From positions 1-64,000 of the forward strand of contig JAHZIX010000033.1 of the NCBI GenBank assembly GCA_022601195.1: a stretch of 64,000 nt of DNA, given 5' to 3'. Positions 1 to 9,800 of this stretch are shown piece by piece. Below the pieces are notes generated by a model, which was not told the DNA's origin, did not search any database, and was given only the letters and a program-made list of their open reading frames with translations. The position numbers were made by a program, and so were the translations under genes. This DNA comes from Deltaproteobacteria bacterium. Lineage in GTDB: Bacteria; Acidobacteriota; Thermoanaerobaculia; Multivoradales; JAHZIX01. Positions within the stretch are counted from its first letter, which is position 1, and each line of letters begins with the position of its first letter.

Positions 1-2340
1 GGTAGCCTGATCAATACGGCTACGGCGACGGGCTCTTTCGACGGAAACGCGTCCAATAACAGTGCTACGGATACGGACAGCCTGGCATCGAGTGCTGATA
101 TTTCGATCACGAAGACGAACGGAGTGACGGAGTCGATACCCGGTACTTCGACGACGTACACGCTGGTGGCTTTGAACGCGGGCCCATCAGACGATTCGAA
201 CGTTGCGGTAGTGGACACTTTACCTTCTGATCTGAGTTGCACTTGGAGCAGCGTTGCGGCTGGTGGTGCTACGGGTAGTGCTGGTTCGGGTTCGGGTAGC
301 CTGTCGGAGACCATAAGCTTGCCCGCCGGTGCTTCAGTGACTTACACCTTGTCTTGCAATATCGACGCATCGGCGTCGGGGAGCCTGATCAACACGGCTA
401 CGGTGACGGGCAGTTTCGACGGAAACGTGTCGAATAACAGCGCGACAGATACGGACAGCCTGGCATCGAGTGCTGATATTTCGATCACGAAGACGAACGG
501 AGTGACGGAGTCGATACCCGGTACTTCGACGACGTACACGCTGGTGGCTTTGAACACGGGCCCATCAGACGATTCGAGCGTTGCGGTAGTGGACACTTTA
601 CCTTCTGATCTGAGTTGCACTTGGAGCAGTGTCGCAGCTGATGGTGCGTCGGGTAGCGCTGGCTCGGGTTCGGGGAGCCTGTCGGAGACCTTAAGCTTGC
701 CCGCCGGTGCTTCAGTGACTTACACCCTGTCTTGCAACATCGACGCATCAGCGACAGGCAACTTGAGCAACACAGCGACGGTGGTGGGTTCTTTCGATTC
801 CGTTTCGTCCAATAACTCGGCGACGGATGCCGACACTTTGGTGGCCAATGCGGATGTTTCGATCACGAAGACGAATGGGGTGACGGAGTCGATACCGGGT
901 ACGTCCACGACCTACACCCTGGTGGCGTCGAATGCCGGTCCCTCGGACGATCCGAGCGTCTCTGTGGCCGACACGCTGGCGTCGAGTCTGGGCTGCACGT
1001 GGACGAGCGTGGCCGCGGGTGGCGCGGCCGGCAGCGCCGCCTCAGGAACGGGCGACCTCGCGGAAACGCTGGCTCTTCCGGTTGGCGGGTCGGTGACCTA
1101 CACCCTGGTTTGTGCCATCGACTCTGCAGCGACCGGCACGCTGAACAACACGGCAACAGTCACGGGCTCTTTCGACTCGGTGTCGGCGAACAACTCAGCG
1201 TCGGATACGGATACCTTGGTAGCCAGCGCGGATGTCTCGATCACGAAGACGAACGGGGTGACGGAGTCTGTACCGGGTACGTCCACGACCTACACTCTGG
1301 TGGCGTCGAATGCTGGTCCCTCGGACGATCCGAGCGTCTCTGTGGCCGACACGCTGCCATCGACCCTCGATTGCACCTGGACGAGCGTTGGCGCGGGTGG
1401 TGCCGGCGGCAGCGCAGGCTCCGGTTCGGGGAATCTCTCGGAGTCGCTGAGTGTGCCGGCGGGGTCATCGATGACCTACACGCTGGTGTGCGCCATCGAC
1501 TCCGCCGCGACCGGTACGTTGAATAATACGGCGTCGATCACGGGCTCCTTCGACTCGGTGCCGGCGAACAACTCGGCGACGGACTCAGACACCTTGGTGG
1601 CCAGCGCGGATGTTTCGATCACCAAGACGAACGGCGTAACGGAGTCGGTTCCCGGCACCTCGACGACCTACACCGTGGTGGCCTCGAACGCGGGACCGTC
1701 AAACGATCCTGCCGTGGCGATAGCCGACACCTTGCCGTCGGAGCTGAGTTGCACCTGGACGAGCGTCGCAGCTGGCGGCGCGAGCGGTAGTGCTGGGTCC
1801 GGTTCGGGCAGCCTTTCAGAAACGCTGAGCCTGCCAGCGGCCTCTTCCATGACCTACACCTTGTCCTGCGATATCGACTCTGCGGCGACGGCCACGCTGA
1901 GCAACACGGCGACGGTAGTGGGTTCCTTCGATTCCATCTCGTCCAACAATTCGGCGACGGATACCGACACCCTGGCGGCGAGCGCGGACATCTCCATCAC
2001 GAAAACCAATGGCGAGACAGAGTTGGTGCCCGGCACTTCGACCACGTACACATTGGTGGTCTTGAATGAGGGTCCATCAGACGATTCGAGCGTGGCGGTA
2101 GTGGACACTTTGCCATCTGAGCTGGACTGCACCTGGACCAGCGTTGCCGCTGGCGGCGCAACGGGTAGCGCGGATTCGGGCTCGGGAGATCTTTCGGAGA
2201 CCTTGGGTCTGCCGGTGAGCTCGTCGGTCACGTACACCTTGGAGTGCGACATTGACGCCGCGGCCACTGGGACGCTGGAGAATACGGCGACGGTGGCGGG
2301 CTCTTTTGACTCCGCGGAGGATAACGATTCAGCGACGGAT
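1..2340 (+). repeat. Tandem 378-bp coding repeats (DUF11 units)
   Basis: The conserved codon just after SITKTNG falls at 124, 502, 880, 1258, 1636 and 2014, an exact period of 378 bp with no indels. The first two units are nearly identical in DNA (bases 124-350 against 502-728 differ at only about a dozen sites); later units diverge progressively. This points to recent duplication or gene conversion at the left side of the array. Confidence 0.95.
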
Positions 2341-5300
2341 TCCGATACTCTCCTCGGCCTCGACTACGGTGACGCTCCCGATGGGCTTGACGGAACGTCC
2401 GGCAGCTACCCGACCCTCTTCGAGAACGATGGCGCCCGTCACGTGGCGGAGGGCCCGACCCTCGGGAGCCTGCGGGATACCGAGGTCGACGGTCTACCGA
2501 GCTCGGACGCATTCGGGGACGATAACGACGGCGAGGCGGACGAAGATGGGGTCGTTTTGCAGGTCTTTTTGGCTTGCCAGACAGTGAATGTCAGCGTGAC
2601 CGCTTCAGAAGGGGCCCTTCTCGATGCTTGGATTGATTGGAACCAGGACGGAGACTGGCTGGAAGATGGGGAGCAGATCTTCACGGACGAGGTTCTGAGT
2701 GCCGGTCCCAACGAGTTGGCGGTCGTCGTCCCCTGCGACGTCCCAACCGGTGCAGACGCCTTTGCCCGATTCCGAATCTCGACCGCTGGTGCTCTCGCGC
2801 CTTTCGGCCTGGCCCTCGACGGAGAGGTCGAGGACTATCGGGGGGAAGTCTTCGCCTGGGATCTCGGAGATGCTCCCGCGCCCTATCCGACTCTCCTGGC
2901 GGAAGACGGACCTCGTCACGGAGCGGCGAATCAATCCCTGATCCTAGGAAGTCGTTGGGATGCAGAAATGGACGGTTTCCCCAGCGTCGACGCCGATGGG
3001 GACGATACGGCAGTGCCCCTAGACGACGAAGACGGAGTCCTGTTCGATCTCGTGGAACTCATTGCTGGGCAGACTGTGACCGTGCCCGTCACCTACTTTG
3101 GCAACGGTACCCGGTCTGGGTTTCTCCAAATGTGGATCGACTTTGATCGCGACGGTGTCTTCGAAGAAGGGGACGAGCAGGTTGCCTTGGACCTGCCGGT
3201 GCCCGCGGTGGAGGGCGCCTCGCAAGTCGACGTTACCTTCACGGTACCCGGGATCGATACCGCGGGGCCAAGTTACGCAAGAGTCCGCCTGGCCTCGGTG
3301 GCGAGCGTACTGCCGTCCGGCGCGGCGCTGGACGGTGAGGTCGAGGACTATCTGGTCCAACTGATCCCGCTTCCTACCTTGGAAGTCTTGCCGGTAGAGG
3401 TTCTGGAAGGCGCCAGCGGGACCACCGATTTGGTCTTCTCTCTGACTCGCAGCCATAACTTGAGCTCGGCGTCTGTCATTGTCGCCACAGCGGACGGTAC
3501 GGCAATGGCCCCGGCGGACTACACCACGGTCGCAGCGGAACCCATCCTCTTCACCGCTGGCGGCGACTTGACTCGGACGGTGGTGGTGACGGTTCAAGGT
3601 GAGGAATTGGTCGAGCTCGATGAGACCTTTACTCTGGAGATCTCCGATCCGGTGGCCATCCTGCCTCCTAGCTCGGCGACAGGAACTATTCTCAACGACG
3701 ACAGCGCTACGATCACTCTGGCGCCTGCGGAAGTCTTGGAAGGAGATAGTGGCTCGGCGACCCTCACCTTTGTCGCGACCCTCGATCGTGCCATCGATAC
3801 CGCGGTAGCGATGAGTGCGACCACCGTCGATGATTCCGCCACGGTTGGGGATGGAGACTACACACCTATCTCCAATCAAGTCGTGACGTTTGTTGGCCAA
3901 GCGGGAGAGAGCCTAACGATCTCTGTCTCGGTCCTTGGCGATACGGTGATCGAGGCCCATGAACAGCTTTTCTTATCCCTCACCGATCTTCAGGTGGCGG
4001 GCCGGGATGTGATCTTCGAAGGCGGCGCTGCCAGCCTTGATGCGGTCGGTACGATCTTCAATGACGACGCCCGCCTGACCATCGATGATGCGACCGCGCC
4101 GGAAGGCGACACCGGCAGCTCAGATCTGATCTTCACCGTTACTCTCGAGGGTGCCATCAACGGAGGCTTCGAAGTCGGGGTTGAGACGGCGGATGACACG
4201 GCGACCGCGGATCCATCGGAACCAGACTACGTGGCCGTCGCGGATTCGCTGATCTTTATGGGTGATGCCGGCGAGACCCAGACGATCTCTATCTCGGTCC
4301 TCGGCGACACGATCCCAGAGCCCACAGAAACTTTCTTCGTCCGCCTCCTACCGCCCGTTGGCGGCCCAGCTCTGCCGGAGATCGAGGATGGTGAAGGGGT
4401 CGGAACGATTGAAGATGACGACGACGGTGTCCCTCCGACGGTGGAGTCGATTGGGTCCAACGCTGGCGACATCAACACTTGTGGGCAGCTTCGCGGGGCA
4501 GCGATTCGGATTCTGGAAGTTCGGGTCGAGGACAATCGTTCCGCCATCCTAGGGGGCGACGAAACGACGGACTACCTTTTGGTTGGCCCCGGCGCTGACG
4601 GCGATTTTGCGACCGAAAGCTGCACGGCTGGAGTGCAGGGTGACGACGTTGTTCAGGATCTCTTGTCGGTGGTCGCGGTATACGGTGAAACCTCGCTGGC
4701 GGCGACTTTGGAAACGGAGCTCCTGCCCGCCGGTCAGTACCGTTTGCTTGTTTGCGACTCGATCACCGACCAGGCGGAAAATGCTCTTGATGGAGATGGC
4801 GACGGCGAGGCCGGTGGAGATTTTGTCGTACCGTTCTTTCGCAGCGATCCAGGTAACCTCCTCGTCAACGGTCATCTCGACGGTGATCCCGTCTTGTGTC
4901 CGGCGGACCTCGGCGCTTGGCTGGTGGCCGCCGATCCACCGGATTTGGTGACGACGGGTTTACTGGAAGTCGACGATTTCGGCGACGCGGAGACCTCCAC
5001 TTCCATCCGGATGTCGCTCGCTGCCGGCGGTGGCGCGGCAGTCGGCCAATGCCTGACGGTGCCCGGCGGTGTCGATCTGAGCGTTTCCCTTGAGGCCCGG
5101 GTCTCGGCACCGGCCGATGTTACAGTGCTCCTCCAGCTCGGCTGCAGCTATTTTGCCGAAACAGCTTGCACCGGCGACGCCATCACGGAGCAGTCTGCAA
5201 TCTTCGGATTGACCGATGAAGCGGGGAACTGGCGCTCGGCGAGCCTTTCACTGGCATCGGCAACGGGAACGGCTTCAGCGCTTTGCGAGGTGCTGACCAC

Positions 5301-5427
5301 CTCATCCAGCGGAAATGTCGCCTACGAGCTTTATCTGGATCGTCTCTTGCTCAGGTTGGGCCCGGCGGTTGGAAACCTCATCTTTGCTGACGGCTTCGAA
5401 AGCGGGGACACTTCCGCATGGCAGTAA
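1..5427 (+). CDS. DUF11-repeat/GEVED/Calx-beta secreted surface protein (5' partial)
   Basis: The reading frame is open from base 1, so the true start lies upstream; 1808 residues are visible. Domains in order: at least six DUF11-like repeats of exactly 126 residues (bases 1-2340, each with SITKTNG, PGTSTTYTL and GPSDD motifs), two GEVED domains (about 2362-2850 and 2866-3350, each with YGDAP or LGDAP, DEDGV, WIDW/WIDF and DGEVEDY), three Calx-beta domains (about 3370-4430, each ending near NDD or EDDDD), then a C-terminal module ending FADGFESGDTSAWQ. These families are typical of secreted adhesion or matrix proteins, so an extracellular role is inferred. The C-terminal module resembles that of the giant beta-helix protein downstream. 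The signal peptide must lie outside the window. Confidence 0.9.
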   Translation, partial: GSLINTATATGSFDGNASNNSATDTDSLASSADISITKTNGVTESIPGTSTTYTLVALNAGPSDDSNVAVVDTLPSDLSCTWSSVAAGGATGSAGSGSGSLSETISLPAGASVTYTLSCNIDASASGSLINTATVTGSFDGNVSNNSATDTDSLASSADISITKTNGVTESIPGTSTTYTLVALNTGPSDDSSVAVVDTLPSDLSCTWSSVAADGASGSAGSGSGSLSETLSLPAGASVTYTLSCNIDASATGNLSNTATVVGSFDSVSSNNSATDADTLVANADVSITKTNGVTESIPGTSTTYTLVASNAGPSDDPSVSVADTLASSLGCTWTSVAAGGAAGSAASGTGDLAETLALPVGGSVTYTLVCAIDSAATGTLNNTATVTGSFDSVSANNSASDTDTLVASADVSITKTNGVTESVPGTSTTYTLVASNAGPSDDPSVSVADTLPSTLDCTWTSVGAGGAGGSAGSGSGNLSESLSVPAGSSMTYTLVCAIDSAATGTLNNTASITGSFDSVPANNSATDSDTLVASADVSITKTNGVTESVPGTSTTYTVVASNAGPSNDPAVAIADTLPSELSCTWTSVAAGGASGSAGSGSGSLSETLSLPAASSMTYTLSCDIDSAATATLSNTATVVGSFDSISSNNSATDTDTLAASADISITKTNGETELVPGTSTTYTLVVLNEGPSDDSSVAVVDTLPSELDCTWTSVAAGGATGSADSGSGDLSETLGLPVSSSVTYTLECDIDAAATGTLENTATVAGSFDSAEDNDSATDSDTLLGLDYGDAPDGLDGTSGSYPTLFENDGARHVAEGPTLGSLRDTEVDGLPSSDAFGDDNDGEADEDGVVLQVFLACQTVNVSVTASEGALLDAWIDWNQDGDWLEDGEQIFTDEVLSAGPNELAVVVPCDVPTGADAFARFRISTAGALAPFGLALDGEVEDYRGEVFAWDLGDAPAPYPTLLAEDGPRHGAANQSLILGSRWDAEMDGFPSVDADGDDTAVPLDDEDGVLFDLVELIAGQTVTVPVTYFGNGTRSGFLQMWIDFDRDGVFEEGDEQVALDLPVPAVEGASQVDVTFTVPGIDTAGPSYARVRLASVASVLPSGAALDGEVEDYLVQLIPLPTLEVLPVEVLEGASGTTDLVFSLTRSHNLSSASVIVATADGTAMAPADYTTVAAEPILFTAGGDLTRTVVVTVQGEELVELDETFTLEISDPVAILPPSSATGTILNDDSATITLAPAEVLEGDSGSATLTFVATLDRAIDTAVAMSATTVDDSATVGDGDYTPISNQVVTFVGQAGESLTISVSVLGDTVIEAHEQLFLSLTDLQVAGRDVIFEGGAASLDAVGTIFNDDARLTIDDATAPEGDTGSSDLIFTVTLEGAINGGFEVGVETADDTATADPSEPDYVAVADSLIFMGDAGETQTISISVLGDTIPEPTETFFVRLLPPVGGPALPEIEDGEGVGTIEDDDDGVPPTVESIGSNAGDINTCGQLRGAAIRILEVRVEDNRSAILGGDETTDYLLVGPGADGDFATESCTAGVQGDDVVQDLLSVVAVYGETSLAATLETELLPAGQYRLLVCDSITDQAENALDGDGDGEAGGDFVVPFFRSDPGNLLVNGHLDGDPVLCPADLGAWLVAADPPDLVTTGLLEVDDFGDAETSTSIRMSLAAGGGAAVGQCLTVPGGVDLSVSLEARVSAPADVTVLLQLGCSYFAETACTGDAITEQSAIFGLTDEAGNWRSASLSLASATGTASALCEVLTTSSSGNVAYELYLDRLLLRLGPAVGNLIFADGFESGDTSAWQ

Positions 5428-5476
5428 CAGCTAGGCTCTATCGTCTGACCCATCTTTCAACCGAGAGGCCCTCTTG

Positions 5477-6364
5477 ATGTCCACATTCTTGTCGTTTCAA
5501 AAGAAATCCTTCGTGAAGAAATGGCTTGGGCTTCGATGGAGGCTGGCGATCTTGGCGTGCTCGATCTGCGTTGGTCTTACCGGCTTGTTTCTTGCCGCCG
5601 AATCCGGTGCCACGGAAGTTCCATCTCGGGTCTTTCGACCTCAAACGGCGGTCGACGACCATTCACCCTCGGTGATCGTAAATCCTTCGAATCCCGAGTC
5701 CGGGGTAGACCCTCGCGGGGTTTTGCAGATCGATGATGGGTCCGCGGAGAGTCTTTTCGGGTTCACCGGGCCAGGGACGCGCCAATTCCTCTTCTTCAAT
5801 CGATTCGACAGCCCGGGCCCCTTCGTCTTGGAAGCGATCCAAGTGCTCTTTCCCACCGGCTCGGATGTAGAGTCAGGGGATGCGATCGAATTAGTGGTCT
5901 ATACCGACCCGGACGGGGATCCAGCCAACGGTGCCGAGCTGCGTCTCAGTTTCGATGCGGTGGTCCAGGCGACGGATGGAGTGACCTTTTCTAACTATGC
6001 CCTGGCCGAGCCCCTGGACCTCTTCGAGGATGACGACATCGTGCTCGGTGTGATCAATCGATATTTCGAGACCGGAACCGATCCGGAGCTGTCCCAACCC
6101 GCCGCGGTGGACACCACGAATCCTGAGTCCAGCTCGTACTTCGCCCTCTGGGCTGGTGACGCAGAAACTCCTCCGGAGCTAGCGACCGCTGTCGAAATTT
6201 CGCTCCTCGACGGTATCGTCGCTGGCAACTTCTTGATCCGCGGCAGTGGGCGCGCGGCACCCATCATTGCCGTACCCACCCTCGATTCGGCAGGATTGAT
6301 CTTGATGCTTCTTCTGCTGGCAGGAGCTGGCATGAGGCTCGTGGCGAGGCGAGCCGAATCCTAG
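5477..6364 (+). CDS. Exported protein with IPTL-CTERM-like C-terminal anchor
   Basis: 295 residues. The N-terminus has a basic stretch followed by a hydrophobic segment (LAILACSICVGLTGLFLAA), read as a signal peptide. The C-terminus has VPTLDSAGLILMLLLLAGAG followed by a basic end (RLVARR). That matches the layout of IPTL-CTERM sorting signals: an I/V-P-T-L motif, a transmembrane helix and a basic tail, which are processed by exosortase-type enzymes in other bacteria. The middle is acidic and beta-rich with no recognised domain. A TTG lies one codon before the chosen ATG; a GAGAGG ribosome-binding site at 5463 suits either. It follows the DUF11 gene by about 50 bases and may be cotranscribed. 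No exosortase gene is in the window. Confidence 0.75.
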   Translation: MSTFLSFQKKSFVKKWLGLRWRLAILACSICVGLTGLFLAAESGATEVPSRVFRPQTAVDDHSPSVIVNPSNPESGVDPRGVLQIDDGSAESLFGFTGPGTRQFLFFNRFDSPGPFVLEAIQVLFPTGSDVESGDAIELVVYTDPDGDPANGAELRLSFDAVVQATDGVTFSNYALAEPLDLFEDDDIVLGVINRYFETGTDPELSQPAAVDTTNPESSSYFALWAGDAETPPELATAVEISLLDGIVAGNFLIRGSGRAAPIIAVPTLDSAGLILMLLLLAGAGMRLVARRAES

Positions 6365-6401
6365 TGTCCTGTTTGGAAAGAAACTTTCCAAACAGGACAC
6401 T
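6363..6401. terminator. Perfect 18-bp inverted repeat overlapping the stop codon
   Basis: Arm AGTGTCCTGTTTGGAAAG (6363-6380), loop AAA, and the exact reverse complement (6384-6401). It starts inside the TAG stop of the exported-protein gene. No T-run follows on the plus strand, so it may be a rho-independent-like stop, an mRNA-stabilising hairpin or the remnant of a small mobile element. Confidence 0.55.
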
Positions 6402-6802
6402 GGATCGGTCCGTTTGTGCCGTGCTGCGGCTACCACCAATGACTCTGCTGAACCCCGAATAATTCTCTGGGAGCTGTGCGGCTCGAGAGACACCCAGAGC
6501 TTCAGTCCGAACCGTCCGTACCCGATCTTTGCGGCGACCGATTCGAATCGAGAGACACCTCGAAGGGGCTACGTGCCGTCCCTAAAGCCGTCGTTGCGAC
6601 GCTCGAGGAGGGCATGAGATCGGGCCTTTTGGCCCACCCACCCGCCGACGGTGCTGAATTTCCTGACGACAGCTGTTCCACTGCGCGCCGATCTTGCGCA
6701 TGTCTTTGCAGGACGCTCTTCACTACGGGAGCTTTCCAGTAGTGCGTGAGCGGGGGAGTCACCCCTCACGACCAGGCTCCACCGAATCAGAGGATAGCTC
6801 CC
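6402..6802. other. Intergenic region upstream of the giant beta-helix gene
   Basis: No supported gene. It holds a 12-bp perfect palindrome CGATTCGAATCG (6539-6550), a small GGGCC/GGCCC hairpin with a TTTT loop (6622-6635), and a leader hairpin with CGTGA/TCACG plus GGGG/CCCC arms around 6745-6769, about 35 bases before the start codon. No confident promoter was seen. Confidence 0.5.
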
Positions 6803-9800
6803 ATGACACTCAATTGTGATCTCTCTACAACTGCTCAACAGACCGCCGCGGCCTCCTCTTGCGATGTGTTCCTCCACAGAGTTTCGTCGAAATCGAGAGC
6901 TCGCTGCGCATCGCTGTTCTTCACGATCTGGTGTCTTCTGCTGATGGTAGGGCCGGCCTGGGCGGCCACGATCACCGTCGATAGCGCAGCTGACAACGAA
7001 ACGGCGAACGATAACGCCTGCACGCTGCGCGAGGCGATCAACAACGCCAACGGTAACAATGACACGACCAGCGGCGACTGCACGGCGGGCTCGGGGACAG
7101 ACACCATCGAGTTCAATATCTCGGGCGCCAGCCCCATCGAGATCGAGGTGACTCTCGCTGAGCTCCTCATTACCGACCCGGTGGTCATCGACGGCACCAC
7201 GCAGCCCGGGAACACCGGCGCATGCACCATGCCCATCCCGGATCGGCCAACCTATGGTCTTTCGCTCCTCCTCGACCAACGCATCAACCTCGCTGAAGGT
7301 AGTGACGGATCAACCATCCGGGGATTGAACCTGCAAGGACACTTCTACTCGACGCTATTCATCCCGTCGGATGACCACGTGTTCGAGTGCAACTTCGTCG
7401 GCACGACGGCGGATGGTTCGGCTGACGCGACGACCTCAGTCATGGGTTTCTACTTCCGGTCTGGCAGTTCGGGGACCACGATCCGAAGCAGCCTGATCTC
7501 GGGCTTCAACGTCGCCGTCCGGTTGCCGTTCGACCAACCTGACCACAGGGTTTTCAACAACTTTATCGGCACCAACCGTGCAGGCACGGCCGCCATACCG
7601 AACGAGATCGGGATCTGGATGACTGGAGCGAGCGAAGTCGGTGGGTCGGGCAGCGGTAATTTGATCTCCGGCAATACCAATACCGGGCTCTTCGTCAGCG
7701 GCACCGGCACGACCGTCTACGCCAATCTCATCGGCACCGATGTCAGCGGCACATCAGCCATTCCAAACGCCGTGGGCGTGCTAGTCCGCGGCGACGACAA
7801 TACGATCGGAGGAGGAGGCGCCAATCTCCGTAATCTGATCTCGGGCAATACGGGGGTCGGTCTTTCGCTTGAAGGTTCCGGCAATCAGGTGTTCGACAAC
7901 TACATCGGTACCGACATCACTGGTACTGCCGCGGTGCCCAACGGCAGCCACGGGGTGGCGGTGACCGGCGCTCGAAATAATATTGGTGTCGGGGGTTTGA
8001 GCAACGGCAACCTGATCTCGGGGAACCTCGGGGACGGCGTCAACATCTATCGCTTTGAAGCCGACGATACCGGGGTCTTCAGCAACTCCATCGGCACCAA
8101 CGTCGACGAGACAGCGACCCTACCGAACGGCGGCAACGGCGTCACCATTCTCATGCCCGGGGGAGGCACGGCGAATAACAACGGCGTGCTCGAGAACGTC
8201 TCCATCGGCAACCGCAGGACCTCCCACAGCAACGTGATCGCCGGCAACGCGGGGCACGGCATCTATGTGCACGACGAGAACGATAGGGAAACGACCCAGG
8301 TTTTCATCTTTGGCAACCATATTGGTACCGATCGTACCGACACCCTCGACCTCGGCAACGGCCTCGATGGCATCCACATCCTCGACAACATCCACAGCTC
8401 GCGGATCGGTCAGTTCCAACCCGGGCCGACGTTTACCAACACTATCGCCTTCAATGATGGCAACGGCATAAGTGTGGTCGGGAACAACAGTCGTGGCAAC
8501 ACGGTCGATCAGAACTACATCTTCGAAAACGACGGCCTCGGCATCGATATCGGCGCCGACGGCGTCACGGCGAACGACAACGGTGACGGCGACGGCGGAC
8601 CGCACCTGCGGCAGAATTTCCCCGATCTCGCGAGCGCCAGCATCGACTGCGCCGGAGATCTGAGCGTCGAATACAGCCTTTCTTCGAACCAGGCGACAAG
8701 TGGCCAAAACCACGCCATCGAGTTCTTCTTGGCGGACGCCGATGGGCAAGAAGGCGCCTTCTTCGTGAGGCGGACGAATTACATCAGCTACCCAAATACG
8801 GTGACCGCAAACTTGGGCGCAGCTGCCGACGTGGGCGTGACCTTTGGCGATTTGCTGGTCGCCACCGCACAGAGCCACCAGGGCAACAGCTCTGAATTCT
8901 CAGCCGCCGTCCCCATCACCTCGTCGTGCACCTTCGAAGTCACAAACACCAACGACACGGGAGCAGGTTCCCTGAGGCAGATGCTCCTTGACGCCAACGC
9001 ATTTTCCCAGCTGGCCCGGATCGAATTCAACATCGCGGGCGCCGGTCCCCACGTGATCAGTCCGCTGACAGCGCTGCCGGTGATTACCGGCCCGACGATG
9101 ATCGACGGCGCGACCCAGCCGGGTAACGAAATGGTATGCAGCACCGACCTCGCCAGTCGGCCCGACTTCGAGGTTGTAATCGACGGCGCCGCGGGCGGAC
9201 GCCCCGACCTCTTGACCCTGGTCGCGGGCTCTGAAGGCTCGACGATCCAAGGACTCAACCTCCGCAACGGCAACACCGCCATCATCGCGCTGAGCGGCGG
9301 TCATACGATCCGCTGCAACGGCATCGGAACGGACGAGACCGGCGTCGCGGCCCAAGCAGACGGGACACTGGGCAACACGACCGGGGTGTCTCTGTCGTCG
9401 AGCGCCAACACCGTCGGCGGCTTGCTGACCGCTGACGCCAACGAGATCGCCTACAACGGCACAGGCATTCGCGCGGCGAGCGGAGTGGCGAACAGGCTCC
9501 GCGGCAACAGCTTCTTTCAGAACACCGGCCTCGCCATCGACCTCGGCGCCGACGGCCCGACCGCTAACGACGCGGCCGACGCCGACCTTGGCGCCAACCT
9601 GCTGCAGAACGCGCCCGAGTTGGTGCGCGGATTGATCGTCGATACCGAGGCGCAAATCACCTACACTGTCGACTCGGATCCGTCGAACCAGGCCTATCCG
9701 ATCACCGTGGACTTCTTCACGCCTGATACGGACGAAGAGGAGGGGCAGCGTCCGCTCTTCTCGGACGTCTACGAAGCCGGTGACTACCCGGGCGATGTCG

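Noticed and set aside
1..2340. Regular repeats as a CRISPR array
   Set aside because: The period is 378 bp and the units are continuous coding sequence; there is no short repeat-spacer pattern and no cas gene.
3019..3900. 293-codon minus-strand frame opposite the DUF11/Calx-beta gene
   Set aside because: Antisense shadow of GC-rich coding DNA; no recognisable motif.
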